Shown one piece after another: positions 26,901 to 36,900 of a stretch of 64,000 nt of DNA. The stretch is taken from the NCBI RefSeq assembly GCF_012295575.1, contig NZ_CP051180.1, positions 1,364,001 to 1,428,000 of the forward strand, given 5' to 3'. The stretch comes from Ferrimonas lipolytica. GTDB taxonomy: Bacteria > Pseudomonadota > Gammaproteobacteria > Enterobacterales > Shewanellaceae. Within the stretch, counting starts at the first letter, position 1, and every line of letters starts with the position of its first letter. A program made the translations under genes and the position numbers. Below the pieces are notes generated by a model. It did no database searches. It saw nothing but the letters and a program-made list of their open reading frames with translations, and was not told the DNA's origin.

Positions 26901-28979
26901 ATGACATCAAATTCATTACGCTTTCACAAAACGGCTCTTGCGGTAATGGTCGGTACAGTTCTGGCTACTCCCGCACAAGCAGTTTCGTTCCAATGGGGAG
27001 ATATCGAAGGTCGTTTTGACTCCACATGGACTGCAGGTGCGGCATGGCGTGTAGAGGAAAGGGACTTAGACAAAATTGCTAAGGGCAACTTAGTAACATG
27101 GCCGGGGTTTGGTTTTACCCAAGACGCTAATGGCTTAGTTAACGGTTTTAATGACCGACCTAATCCAGCCGACTTTTTTAAGAACCGTGGTAGTTTCTCT
27201 GCCAACGGTGATTTGTCTAATCAGCTATATGATAAAGGCGATACCTTTAGTGAAACGTTTAAGGGTACCCACGAATTAGAGTTGGTTTACGACAACATGG
27301 GCTTCTTTGCTCGTGGCATGTACTTTTACGATAATGCCTTAGAGAACGATAACTTCAGCTACAAAAATTCGCTGACTGGCGATGAGTACAAGGTATGTGA
27401 CGACGATAAAGCGTCCGAGTACGCCTGTTCTGATATTCGTATGCTCGACTATTTCTTCTTTATCGACACCGATATTGGAGAGATGCCGTTTTCGTTCCGT
27501 CTTGGTGACCAAGTAGTAAGCTGGGGTGAAAGTACCCTTATTGCCCACGGTATTAACCAAGTTAACCCTGTCGATCTGGCACGCTTACAGGCGCCTGGTG
27601 CAGAGCTTAAGGAAGCCTTTATTCCGGTTGGCATGGCCTGGGCAAGCTTGGGCGTGACAGAAAATCTAAATATTGATGCGTTCTATCAGTATCGTTGGGA
27701 AGAGACACGTCTGCCTGCTGCTGGAACCTACTTTGCTTCAAATGATTTCGCCGGTGCCGGTGGTTATGCCAACCAGGCCCAGCTTGGTTTTGCCAGTAAC
27801 CCTGATATCACCATCGACCAAGTACTGCGTGAGTACAATAAACTGGCGACTAGCGTAGCCACAATTGCTGGTGCCGGTGGCGACCCTTCAGCACTCGGTG
27901 CATTAGCCATTCCATACGCCACCAAGGTTGCGTTGGTAGATCACGCTGACAAACCAAGTGACCAAGGCCAATACGGTATTAAACTGGGTTATTTTGCACC
28001 AGAGTTGAATGAGACTGAGTTTGGTCTGTACTTCATGAATTACCATAGCCGTCGTCCAATTAGTGCGGGTAAGGCGTCTAACTTTAGTGATGAAGCGATA
28101 GCTTCGGACTTAGCTTACCTTGGTAGTGTTGCTGCTGCCGGGCGTGACGTTAACCGCGAAGACCTGTTAGCACTGCAAACGTTTACCCACGCTCAGTTAA
28201 CCTACCAAGAAGATATCAAGCTGTATGGTGCCTCATTTAACACCACTATCGGCGAGACTTCAGTAGCCGGTGAAATTGCTCACCGTCAAGATGAACCATT
28301 GCAGATTGATGATGTTGAGTTGTTGTTCGCTGGTATGCCGGAGCAGTTGGCTAATGCAGGTCGAGCTGATCTGTTTACCGACCTGTCTCAATACGTTAAG
28401 CCTGATGGCACCCGCTTGATGCCGGGTGAAACAGCGCCTGGTCATATTCTGGTTGATACTACTCAAGTACAAACCACCTTTACCCATATCTTTGGTCCAA
28501 CTTTTGGCGCTAACAACTTCGTTATGCTTGCTGAGGTTGGTGGTGTGTGGATCCACGATATGCCGAGCCACAGCGAATTGCGTTTGAATGGGCCCGGTAC
28601 CGAACGAGCCGGCAGTCAAGGCCGTGAAGATAACCTCGATGCACTGGAATACTTGCATGCCGGTGCTGAAGAAGATGCCTTCCCTGATGATTTTGCTTGG
28701 GGTTACCGAGTGGTAGCTAAGGCCGATTACGCCAATGCTGCGTTTGGTTGGAACCTGTCACCTCGAGTGGTATTTAGCCATGACGTGAAGGGCACAACAC
28801 CTGATCCATTGTTCCTGTTTACCGAAGATAAGAAGTCAGCGGCATTTACCTTGTCAGCGGATTACTTGTCTACCTGGTCGTGGGACTTGAGCTACAACAT
28901 GTTCTTTGACGGCAAAGGTTCTACCAATGCAGTTGAAGACAAAGACTTTGTTTCCTTTAACCTGAAATTCGCTATTTAA
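26901..28979 (+). CDS. DUF1302 outer-membrane protein
   Basis: 692 residues. The frame is open from 26793, but the ATG at 26901 follows a GGGAGAGAAG ribosome site and gives a proper signal peptide ending ATPAQA-VSFQWG. The mature part is rich in alternating beta-strand patterns and aromatic residues typical of an outer-membrane barrel and ends with a hydrophobic strand, SFNLKFAI. DUF1302 genes usually pair with DUF1329 genes and RND permeases, as here. Function is unproven; a channel or receptor for a hydrophobic substrate is inferred. First gene of a four-gene operon. Confidence 0.88.
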   Translation: MTSNSLRFHKTALAVMVGTVLATPAQAVSFQWGDIEGRFDSTWTAGAAWRVEERDLDKIAKGNLVTWPGFGFTQDANGLVNGFNDRPNPADFFKNRGSFSANGDLSNQLYDKGDTFSETFKGTHELELVYDNMGFFARGMYFYDNALENDNFSYKNSLTGDEYKVCDDDKASEYACSDIRMLDYFFFIDTDIGEMPFSFRLGDQVVSWGESTLIAHGINQVNPVDLARLQAPGAELKEAFIPVGMAWASLGVTENLNIDAFYQYRWEETRLPAAGTYFASNDFAGAGGYANQAQLGFASNPDITIDQVLREYNKLATSVATIAGAGGDPSALGALAIPYATKVALVDHADKPSDQGQYGIKLGYFAPELNETEFGLYFMNYHSRRPISAGKASNFSDEAIASDLAYLGSVAAAGRDVNREDLLALQTFTHAQLTYQEDIKLYGASFNTTIGETSVAGEIAHRQDEPLQIDDVELLFAGMPEQLANAGRADLFTDLSQYVKPDGTRLMPGETAPGHILVDTTQVQTTFTHIFGPTFGANNFVMLAEVGGVWIHDMPSHSELRLNGPGTERAGSQGREDNLDALEYLHAGAEEDAFPDDFAWGYRVVAKADYANAAFGWNLSPRVVFSHDVKGTTPDPLFLFTEDKKSAAFTLSADYLSTWSWDLSYNMFFDGKGSTNAVEDKDFVSFNLKFAI

Positions 28980-28991
28980 GGGGTTTAACCA

Positions 28992-30353
28992 ATGAAGAAA
29001 TTAACTGTAATTGCTTCAGCGTTAGTATTGGTATTTACCGCCGCTGCTCAGGCTAAGGTATCAGAACAAGAAGCCGCTAAATTGGGTACCGAGCTCACGC
29101 CGGTTGGTGCTGAGGTAGCGGGCAACGAAGATGGTTCTATTCCTGCATGGGATGGCGGTATTACCGCAACGCCTGCGGGTTATGAAAAGGGCCAGTTTCA
29201 CCCTAATCCATTTGCTGCTGATGAGGTGTTGGCAACGATTACTTCGGCCAATATGGCTGAGCACAGTGAGTATTTAACTCCAGGCGTGAAAGCGATGCTG
29301 GAGCAGTACCCAGACACCTTTAAACTGAAGTTGTATCCAACTCGCCGAAGTGCTTCCTACCCTGAGTTTATTTACGATGAAGTAAAGAAAAATGCCATTA
29401 ATGCAGAGTTGGTTGAGGGTGGTAACGGCATTAAAGGTGCTTCCGCTGGTACGCCTTTCCCAATTCCACAAAGTGGCGTTGAGGCTATCTGGAACCACAT
29501 TCTTCGCTATCGTGGTGAAGCCGCGTCGTTACAACGAAACCAAGCGGCGCCAACACCAACTGGTAAGTACACCCTAGTAGAAACCGAAGAGACCATCATT
29601 TTCGTTTACGGTGATCCATCTATCTCTGCAGAGGAGATGGCCGAAAAGAACATGATTATCTACTTTAAGCAGGTTGTGACCTCGCCATCTCGCTTGGCTG
29701 GTACCGCGTTGCTGGTTCATGAAACCATGGATCAAAACAAGCAGCCACGTCAGGCATGGACCTACAACACCGGTCAGCGTCGTGTGCGTCGAGCACCAAA
29801 CGTTGCCTTTGATACCCCGGGAACTGTTTCCGATGGTTTGCGGACCACTGATGATTTTGATCTGTATAACGGTTCTCCAGAGCGGTACAACTGGGAGCTG
29901 AAGGGTAAGAAAGAGATTTACATCCCTTACAACGATTATGAGCTTCATAGCGACAAGTTGTCTTACGATCAGATCCTAAAACCAGGTCATATCAATATGG
30001 ATTTGGTTCGTTGGGAGAAGCACCGTGTTTGGGAAGTGGAAGCAACACTGAAGGATGGCGTTCGTCACACCTATAAAACTCGTAACTTCTATCTTGATGA
30101 AGACAGCTGGCAGGTCGCGTTGACTGATATGTATGACAACCGCGATGAGCTTTATCGGGTGGGCATGGCACACGCGATTAACTACTACGAAAAACCTCTG
30201 GTTTGGTCAACGCTGGAAACCTTCTACGATCTTAACTCTCGTCGTTACTTAGCGATGGGCTTGGATAACCAAGGTGATGTTGTCGACTTCGATGTAAAAC
30301 TTACTAAGAAAAAATTTACTCCTCAGGCTCTGCGTCGTTCCGGTCGTCGTTAA
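28992..30353 (+). CDS. DUF1329 periplasmic protein
   Basis: 453 residues with a clear signal peptide (MKKLTVIASALVLVFTAAAQA, cleavage before KVSEQEA). The conserved opening LGTELTPVGAEVAGNEDGSI with PAWDGGI is the DUF1329 hallmark, and DRREELYRVG-like and RRYLAMGLDNQ segments occur near the end. The family is predicted to have a LolA/LolB-like fold, so it may carry a lipid-like molecule across the periplasm. It starts 12 bp after the DUF1302 gene. Confidence 0.88.
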   Translation: MKKLTVIASALVLVFTAAAQAKVSEQEAAKLGTELTPVGAEVAGNEDGSIPAWDGGITATPAGYEKGQFHPNPFAADEVLATITSANMAEHSEYLTPGVKAMLEQYPDTFKLKLYPTRRSASYPEFIYDEVKKNAINAELVEGGNGIKGASAGTPFPIPQSGVEAIWNHILRYRGEAASLQRNQAAPTPTGKYTLVETEETIIFVYGDPSISAEEMAEKNMIIYFKQVVTSPSRLAGTALLVHETMDQNKQPRQAWTYNTGQRRVRRAPNVAFDTPGTVSDGLRTTDDFDLYNGSPERYNWELKGKKEIYIPYNDYELHSDKLSYDQILKPGHINMDLVRWEKHRVWEVEATLKDGVRHTYKTRNFYLDEDSWQVALTDMYDNRDELYRVGMAHAINYYEKPLVWSTLETFYDLNSRRYLAMGLDNQGDVVDFDVKLTKKKFTPQALRRSGRR

Positions 30354-30367
30354 TTGGGTCGTTTCTA

Positions 30368-30387
30368 AGGGCGCCTTCGGGCGCCCT
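30368..30387 (+). other. UUCG-capped hairpin between operon genes
   Basis: AGGGCGCC and GGCGCCCT flank a TTCG tetraloop, with no T-run. It lies 14 bp after the DUF1329 stop and 13 bp before the next start. Probably an mRNA-stabilising or partial attenuating structure setting the ratio of the two halves of the operon. Confidence 0.7.
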
Positions 30388-30400
30388 GTTGGTGGGACAT

Positions 30401-31402
30401 ATGCAAGCTAAAATAATAACTTCAATTTTGCTCTCTTCTCTGTGTTTGGCACCCTCATTTGCTGCTGACACCCCTTCCTATATTGCTACAAAGGCGATTA
30501 ATGCGCCGATCCTCGATATGGCCTACAACGGTAGTAAGATGGTTGCCGTAGGTGACCGTGGCCACTTGTTAGCGCTTATCGATGGAAAATGGCAACAGTT
30601 GGCTACACCAAGCCAAGCACTTCTAACTGCAGTTACCTTTGTCGGTAAGAAGGGGTGGGCCGTCGGCCATGACGCCACCATCCTAGTTACCGAAGACGGT
30701 GGCTTTACCTGGGCAGTAGCGCAGACGCTACCGGAACTAGATAAGCCGCTACTAGATGTAATTGCGCTATCGCAAGACAATATTATTGCCATTGGGGCAT
30801 ACGGTTTGACATTCCGTAGCCATGACGGCGGCGCAACATGGACTCAAGACTTTTTTGAGTCACTTCTTTATGAAGAAGATATCGAATACCTCAATGAACT
30901 CAAGGAAGAGGACGAAGCACTTTACCTCGATGAACGCAGCGCTATGTTGCCGCACTTTAATCGTATCGTGCCGCTACGAAACGGCGATCTGATCATTGTT
31001 GGTGAGATGGGGTTGGTTGCCAAATCTGTGGATGCTGGCAAAACCTGGCTAACTGAAGAATCCTTTTATGAAGGCTCGCTGTTTGACTTGGTCGAAACCA
31101 AGAAGGGCACCCTTATCGCAACCGGTTTGCGTGGCAATATTTTCCGCAGTACTGACGCCGGTCAAAACTGGGAACAGATTGAAACCGATGTCACTACCAC
31201 CATCAACAGTGTCGTCCAGCTTAAAAGTGGCGAGATTGTCATGGTGGCGAATAGTGGCTACATGCTAATCAGCAAAGACGATGGTCGCTCCTTCGTTACT
31301 GACATTGTCGCTAAGGGTGAAGACCTCGTTAGCGTGGCGCAGCAACGGGACGGCAACATATTAATAGCAGGTAGCGCCGGTGTGCGTTCAATCGGGCTGT
31401 AG
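30401..31402 (+). CDS. YCF48/BNR-repeat periplasmic propeller protein
   Basis: 333 residues from the ATG at 30401, which gives a good signal peptide (ILLSSLCLAPSFA-ADTPS); the frame is open from 30389 through TTG/GTG. At least five repeats of the YCF48 type are visible: GHDATILVTEDGGFTW, GAYGLTFRSHDGGATW, GEMGLVAKSVDAGKTW, GLRGNIFRSTDAGQNW and ANSGYMLISKDDGRSF. Such propellers are often encoded beside RND permeases of this class and may act as periplasmic adaptors; that role is inferred. The RND gene begins 15 bp later. Confidence 0.9.
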   Translation: MQAKIITSILLSSLCLAPSFAADTPSYIATKAINAPILDMAYNGSKMVAVGDRGHLLALIDGKWQQLATPSQALLTAVTFVGKKGWAVGHDATILVTEDGGFTWAVAQTLPELDKPLLDVIALSQDNIIAIGAYGLTFRSHDGGATWTQDFFESLLYEEDIEYLNELKEEDEALYLDERSAMLPHFNRIVPLRNGDLIIVGEMGLVAKSVDAGKTWLTEESFYEGSLFDLVETKKGTLIATGLRGNIFRSTDAGQNWEQIETDVTTTINSVVQLKSGEIVMVANSGYMLISKDDGRSFVTDIVAKGEDLVSVAQQRDGNILIAGSAGVRSIGL

Positions 31403-31417
31403 TACCAAGGAAGAAGT

Positions 31418-33772
31418 ATGTTAGATAAATGGACTAATACCATCGAAACGTTGCTGTTTCGACATAGAGCCGCCGTGCTGTTGATTTTTGCGTTACTGAC
31501 AATCGCACTAGGTTACTCAGCATCTCATCTGCGCATGGACGCAGCGTTCACCAAGAATATTCCGCTTAACCACCCATACATGCAGACATACATGAAGCAT
31601 CGCGACCAGTTTGGTGGTGCTAATAGTATTATGGTGGCGGTAGAAGACACTTCCGGCGATATCTACAACCCGGTATTTTTCGAAGCACTGCGTAAGATCC
31701 ACGACCAGCTGTTTTTCATTCCGGGGATCGACCGTACTCAGGTCAAATCACTGTTTAGTCCATCAACTCGTTTCACTGAAGTGGTTGAAGATGGCTTCCG
31801 CGGTGGTCCGGTGATCCCTGCTGATTTCGATGGTAGTCAAGAGAGCGTTAGCCAAGTACGCGGTAACGTTGAGCGGGCAGGTATTGTCGGCCGCATGGTT
31901 GCCGACAACTACAGTGCGGCAATGGTTACCGCTCAGCTACTTGACTGGCAGCCGGTCCCGGCGGAAGAGCAGGTCGCTGGTGGCCCAACCACCGAACCGA
32001 TGAACGTGCTCGCATTTGCTGAAAAGCTTGAACGAGAGATTCGCCAAGAGTTTCAAACCGATCAAATAAAAGTGCATATCATTGGCTTCGCTAAGATGTC
32101 CGGCGATGTAGCCGAAGGCGCCAAGAGCGTGGTGCTGTTCTTCATGATTGCCATCGCTATTACCGCAGTAATGGTGTTTGTGTTCTCGCGTAGTTTGTTA
32201 CTCACATTCTTCCCACTGGCGTGCAGTCTAGTCGCGGTAGTCTGGCAAATGGGTGGCTTGACCATCCTTGGCTTTGGACTTGACCCAATGTCCATTTTGG
32301 TGCCGTTCTTGGTATTTGCGATTGGTGTCAGTCACGGGGTTCAGATGATTAACGCGGTAGGACACCGCGTGGCAGATGGAGCCAAAGCGAAGGCGGCGGC
32401 TCAGTCGGCGTTCCGCAGCCTTATGGTACCCGGTATGGTAGCGCTACTGTCTGATACCGTTGGTTTCCTTACGCTGCTGTCAATTGATATCGGTATCATT
32501 CGTGAGTTAGCGATTACAGCGTCGTTAGGTGTGGCAATCATCATTCTAACTAACCTAATGTTGTTACCGATTCTGCTGTCTTACGCTAAATTCAGCGATT
32601 CCTACCTAAATAAGATCCGCTCGTCTCACGGTAAAGCGACCCCAGTATGGGATTGGATGGCTAAGTTTGCCGACGGTAAACGTGCCTTTGTGGTTGTTGC
32701 AGTGGCTGCGGTGTTGTTTGTTTTGGGATGGCAACAAGCCCAAACCATGAAAATCGGTGATTTACATGCCGGTGCACCGGCACTAAAAGAGGAGTCGGTA
32801 TATAACCAAGATACCTTCTTCATTACTGATAACTTCAGTATTACCACTGACGTACTTACGGTATTGGTTGAGGCCTACCCAGAAGCCTGTACCTACCATG
32901 AGACCATGGCTCAGATTGATGATTTTCAATGGCGTATTGAAAACATTGAAGGGGTTCAGTCGACGATTTCACTGCCTTCTGTAGCCAAGAAAGTAAATGG
33001 CGGCTTTAACGAAGGTAACCCTAAATGGCGTGTGTTGCCGCGTACCACGCCCACGTTAGTGCAAGCAGTAAGCCAAATTCCAACCAATTCTGGTTTACTT
33101 GATGGCAACTGTTCGGTAATGCCGGTTTATCTGTTCCTTACCGATCATAAAGCCGAGACCATGAGCCGAGTGATTGATGCAGTTAAACTTGAAGCGGAGC
33201 AGTTCAATAGCGATAAACTGACATTTAAACTGGCGTCTGGCCCAGCGGGTGTTATGGCTGCGACCAACGAAGCGGTAGCTGAAGCGCAAACGCCGATGAT
33301 GATTTATGTCTACGGTGCAGTATTTGTACTGTGTCTAATCAGTTTCCGTTCGCTGTTGGCAACCATCGCTGTGGTAGTACCGCTTTACTTGGTATCGGTT
33401 TTGGCGCAAGCGTTAATGACCTATCTCGAGATCGGCTTAACCGTTAGCACCTTACCGGTTATCGCGTTGGGCGTTGGTATTGGTGTCGATTACGGTATCT
33501 ACATTCTATCGACGATGGCGCCATTGCTACGACAAGGGGTGCCGGTACCTGAGGCATACAAGCAAGCGCTATGCGAGCGTGGTAATGCGGTGGTGTTTAC
33601 TGGTATTACCTTGGCAGTTGGCGTAAGTACCTGGGTTTTCTCGGATTTGAAGTTCCAGATGGACATGGGGATCCTACTTACCTTTATGTTCTTGGTTAAT
33701 ATGCTTGCAGCAATTCTGTTGCTGCCGGCACTGGTCAGACTCCTCTGGCGAGACAAACCACAAGCAAGTTAA
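31418..33772 (+). CDS. RND-superfamily permease, MMPL/HAE2-like
   Basis: 784 residues. An N-terminal membrane segment (about 20-36), a periplasmic loop, five to six membrane helices around 240-390, a second loop, and another cluster around 620-780 form the pseudo-repeat of RND/MMPL proteins. Conserved stretches are LVFAIGVSHGVQMINA and IALGVGIGVDYGIY, holding polar residues in the membrane core used for proton coupling. It is shorter than AcrB-type pumps and has no MFP or TolC partner here; the partners appear to be the DUF1302, DUF1329 and YCF48 proteins. Last gene of the operon. Confidence 0.92.
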   Translation: MLDKWTNTIETLLFRHRAAVLLIFALLTIALGYSASHLRMDAAFTKNIPLNHPYMQTYMKHRDQFGGANSIMVAVEDTSGDIYNPVFFEALRKIHDQLFFIPGIDRTQVKSLFSPSTRFTEVVEDGFRGGPVIPADFDGSQESVSQVRGNVERAGIVGRMVADNYSAAMVTAQLLDWQPVPAEEQVAGGPTTEPMNVLAFAEKLEREIRQEFQTDQIKVHIIGFAKMSGDVAEGAKSVVLFFMIAIAITAVMVFVFSRSLLLTFFPLACSLVAVVWQMGGLTILGFGLDPMSILVPFLVFAIGVSHGVQMINAVGHRVADGAKAKAAAQSAFRSLMVPGMVALLSDTVGFLTLLSIDIGIIRELAITASLGVAIIILTNLMLLPILLSYAKFSDSYLNKIRSSHGKATPVWDWMAKFADGKRAFVVVAVAAVLFVLGWQQAQTMKIGDLHAGAPALKEESVYNQDTFFITDNFSITTDVLTVLVEAYPEACTYHETMAQIDDFQWRIENIEGVQSTISLPSVAKKVNGGFNEGNPKWRVLPRTTPTLVQAVSQIPTNSGLLDGNCSVMPVYLFLTDHKAETMSRVIDAVKLEAEQFNSDKLTFKLASGPAGVMAATNEAVAEAQTPMMIYVYGAVFVLCLISFRSLLATIAVVVPLYLVSVLAQALMTYLEIGLTVSTLPVIALGVGIGVDYGIYILSTMAPLLRQGVPVPEAYKQALCERGNAVVFTGITLAVGVSTWVFSDLKFQMDMGILLTFMFLVNMLAAILLLPALVRLLWRDKPQAS

Positions 33773-33780
33773 TCTGAATA

Positions 33781-33806
33781 AAGGTCACCGAAAGGTGGCC
33801 TTTTTT
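33781..33806 (+). terminator. Intrinsic terminator after RND operon
   Basis: AAGGTCACC and GGTGGCCTT (one G:U pair) with a GAAA loop, then six T residues, 8 bp after the RND stop. Confidence 0.93.
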
Positions 33807-33997
33807 GCATAAACAACAGCAATAACTGCCTGAGTTTTCAACCGTTAGGGTTTTCGATGTTGCTAGTTAATTAAACCGATGAGATATGGCTCACACAGTG
33901 TCACATTTGGTGATATGCTTCGCTGAAAACACCATAAATGGCGTTTGAAACGGTAGCTAAAAAATATAATCAATCGCTGTGTGAAAGGAACACCACC

Positions 33998-36900
33998 ATG
34001 GCAAGAATGCAAACCCGTCCTTCGGTAATGCTCGATAACGTTATCGCTCTGATCCATCAGAAAAACGAAGAGCAGCAAGCCCAGTTATTGGAAAAACTGG
34101 CACGAATCCTTTTTGGTACATTGTCTCATGACGATCTTAACCAACGTAATGACAGTGAGCTTTACGGCGCCACGTTAAGTTTGTGGCAAAATCTCAATAG
34201 CACCCCATCAGGGCAGTCATTTAACCGCGTCTATAATCCGGTTCAAAGCACTCACGGTTGGCAGAGTGCACATACCATTGTAGAGATGGTTCAGCCGGAT
34301 ATGCCTTTCCTGGTTGATTCAGTCACGATGGCATTACAACGTTTCAATATCGCCTCCCATCTGACCATTCATGCGCCTATTGCGATTGCTCGGGATGAGT
34401 CCGGTGCCATTACAGAGGTGTGTTCTATCCTTGATGCCTCTAAATCACATGAGCGGGTGTCGGTATTTTTAGTTGAAGTAGAGAACCTACAACTAGATGA
34501 AAAGCGTAACGCGTTGTCGAAAGAGCTGACCTCAATACTTGAGGACATTAACGCGTCGGTAGAAGACTGGCAGAAGATGCAAGCCAAGTTGACTGAAGTA
34601 GTTAAGCAGATTGATGAAAGTCCATTGGTGACAGCGCAAACCGAACGTGACCACGCGCTCGACTTTCTGGGGTTCTTAGCCAATCATCATTTCACCTTTC
34701 TTGGTTATCGCTATTACGATTTAGAGAAGGTTGAAGGGGATTTGGCCTTGGTTGCTGACCATGACTCGAGTCTTGGAACCTTACGAATTCGTCCATCCCA
34801 ACATCGCAGCATCTTACTTTCCGAGCTACCAGAGGCAGCCCGCAAAGACGCGCTGCAACCAAACTATTTGGTGTTAACCAAAACCAACGCTAAGAGCCGT
34901 GTTCATCGCCCAGCCTATGTCGATTACGTTGGCATTAAGCGGTTTAACGATTCGGGCCAAGTAATTGGCGAACACCGTTTCATCGGTCTGTATGCATCAA
35001 CGATGTATAACAAGAGTACCGATCAGATCCCATTGCTTAAGCAAAAGCTGCACAACGTAATGGCACTGTCTGGTATGGCACCGTACAGCCACGATTATAA
35101 AGCATTGGCAAACATTCTTGAGACTTACCCTCGAGATGAGTTGATCCAAGCTAATGAAAAGCAACTTTATGACACCGCAGTTGGGATCTTGCAGATGCAG
35201 GAGCGTGACAAGGTTAAGTTGTTTATCCGTAAAGATGTGTTTGGGCGATTTGTATCGGCGTTGGTGTATACCACCAAGGACCGCTACAACACCGAACTGC
35301 GGATCCGGACCCAAAAACTGCTGGCGGACTCGTTTCACAGTAAAGATCCCGTGGAGTTCACAACGTATTTTTCGGAATCTCGCTTGGCACGAACTCACTA
35401 CCAAGTAAAAGTGGCTAATAACGATATGGACGTCGATCTTAACGAGCTTGAAAATAACCTGATCGAGCTCGCCCGTACCTGGGATGACAAACTGGACAGT
35501 GCCTTAGTTGAAAGCCGCGGTGAAGCTAAGGGAAAAACCTTATCTAACCAATTTGTTCATGCGTTCCCACGTAGCTACAAAGAGGATGTAATTCCTTCGG
35601 TAGCCCTTGGTGACATCGATAACCTAACCCAATTAAGCGAAGACAATAAACTGGGAATGCTGTTCTATCAGCCACAGGAAGTCAGTTCCGCTAAGGGAAT
35701 GGTGTCACTGAAGCTGTTCCATAAGGATGAGCCAATCCCGCTGTCTGACATCTTGCCGATGTTGGAGAACTTTGGTTTACGGGTGATTGGTGAGCGCCCT
35801 TACAAGGTTATCGCTGCCGACGGCAATGAGTACTGGATCCTCGATTTTTCGATGATGTTTAAGCGCGTTATCGACGAGCCAATCACTAGTTATCAAAAAC
35901 GTTTTGAACAGGCTCTAGCGGAAACCTGGCGTGGTCGCTTTGAAGATGATGCCTTTAACTCGTTGGTGCTCAGTGCGGGGCTTACTGGTGTTGAAGTAAC
36001 CGTACTGCGAGCGTACGCCCGCTATATGCAACAGATTGGGGTGACCTTCTCGCAGCAATATATTGCTCAGACGTTGGAACAATACCCCCAGATCACCCAA
36101 CTGTTAATGCAAATGTTCCGCCAGCGCTTTAATCCAAGTAACAGCGATGGCCATTGCATTGAGGCTTTGCAGCAAGCGATTGTGGCTCAATTGGACGATG
36201 TTGCCAACCTTGATGATGATCGAATCATCCGTCGTTTTGCTGAATTGATTCAGGCTTCATTGCGCACCAATTTCTATCAGCAAGCGGCCGACGGTCAACC
36301 GAAATCCTATTTGTCGATCAAATTCCAGCCAGAGTTGATCCCTGAGATCCCGCTACCAGTGCCTAAATTTGAGGTGTTCGTATACTCAAGTAAGGTTGAG
36401 GGGGTACACCTGCGTGGCGCTAAGGTTGCCCGTGGTGGCTTGCGCTGGTCCGACCGCCGGGAAGATTTCCGTACTGAAGTACTTGGACTCGTTAAAGCCC
36501 AGCAAGTTAAGAATACCGTTATTGTGCCATCTGGCGCGAAAGGTGGCTTTGTCTGCAAGCAACTGCCGCTCGAGCGGGATGCGATGCTGACCGAAGGAAA
36601 GTCCTGTTACCGCACCTTTATCCGTGGTTTGTTGGATATCACCGACAACATTGTGCAAGGTGAGTTAACGCCACCTATTGATGTGGTTCGTCATGACGAA
36701 GACGATTCTTATTTGGTTGTCGCTGCCGACAAAGGCACGGCGACCTTCTCAGATATCGCTAACTCAATTTCCGAGGAGTATAACTTTTGGCTGGGCGATG
36801 CATTTGCCTCCGGAGGCCAGTTTGGTTATGACCATAAGAAAATGGGCATTACCGCACGGGGAGCGTGGGAATCGGTTATGCGCCACTTCCGTGAAATCGA

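Noticed and set aside
26702-27019. 105-residue frame before and into the DUF1302 gene
   Set aside because: Low-complexity, no ribosome site, and overlaps the real signal-peptide start at 26901 in another frame.
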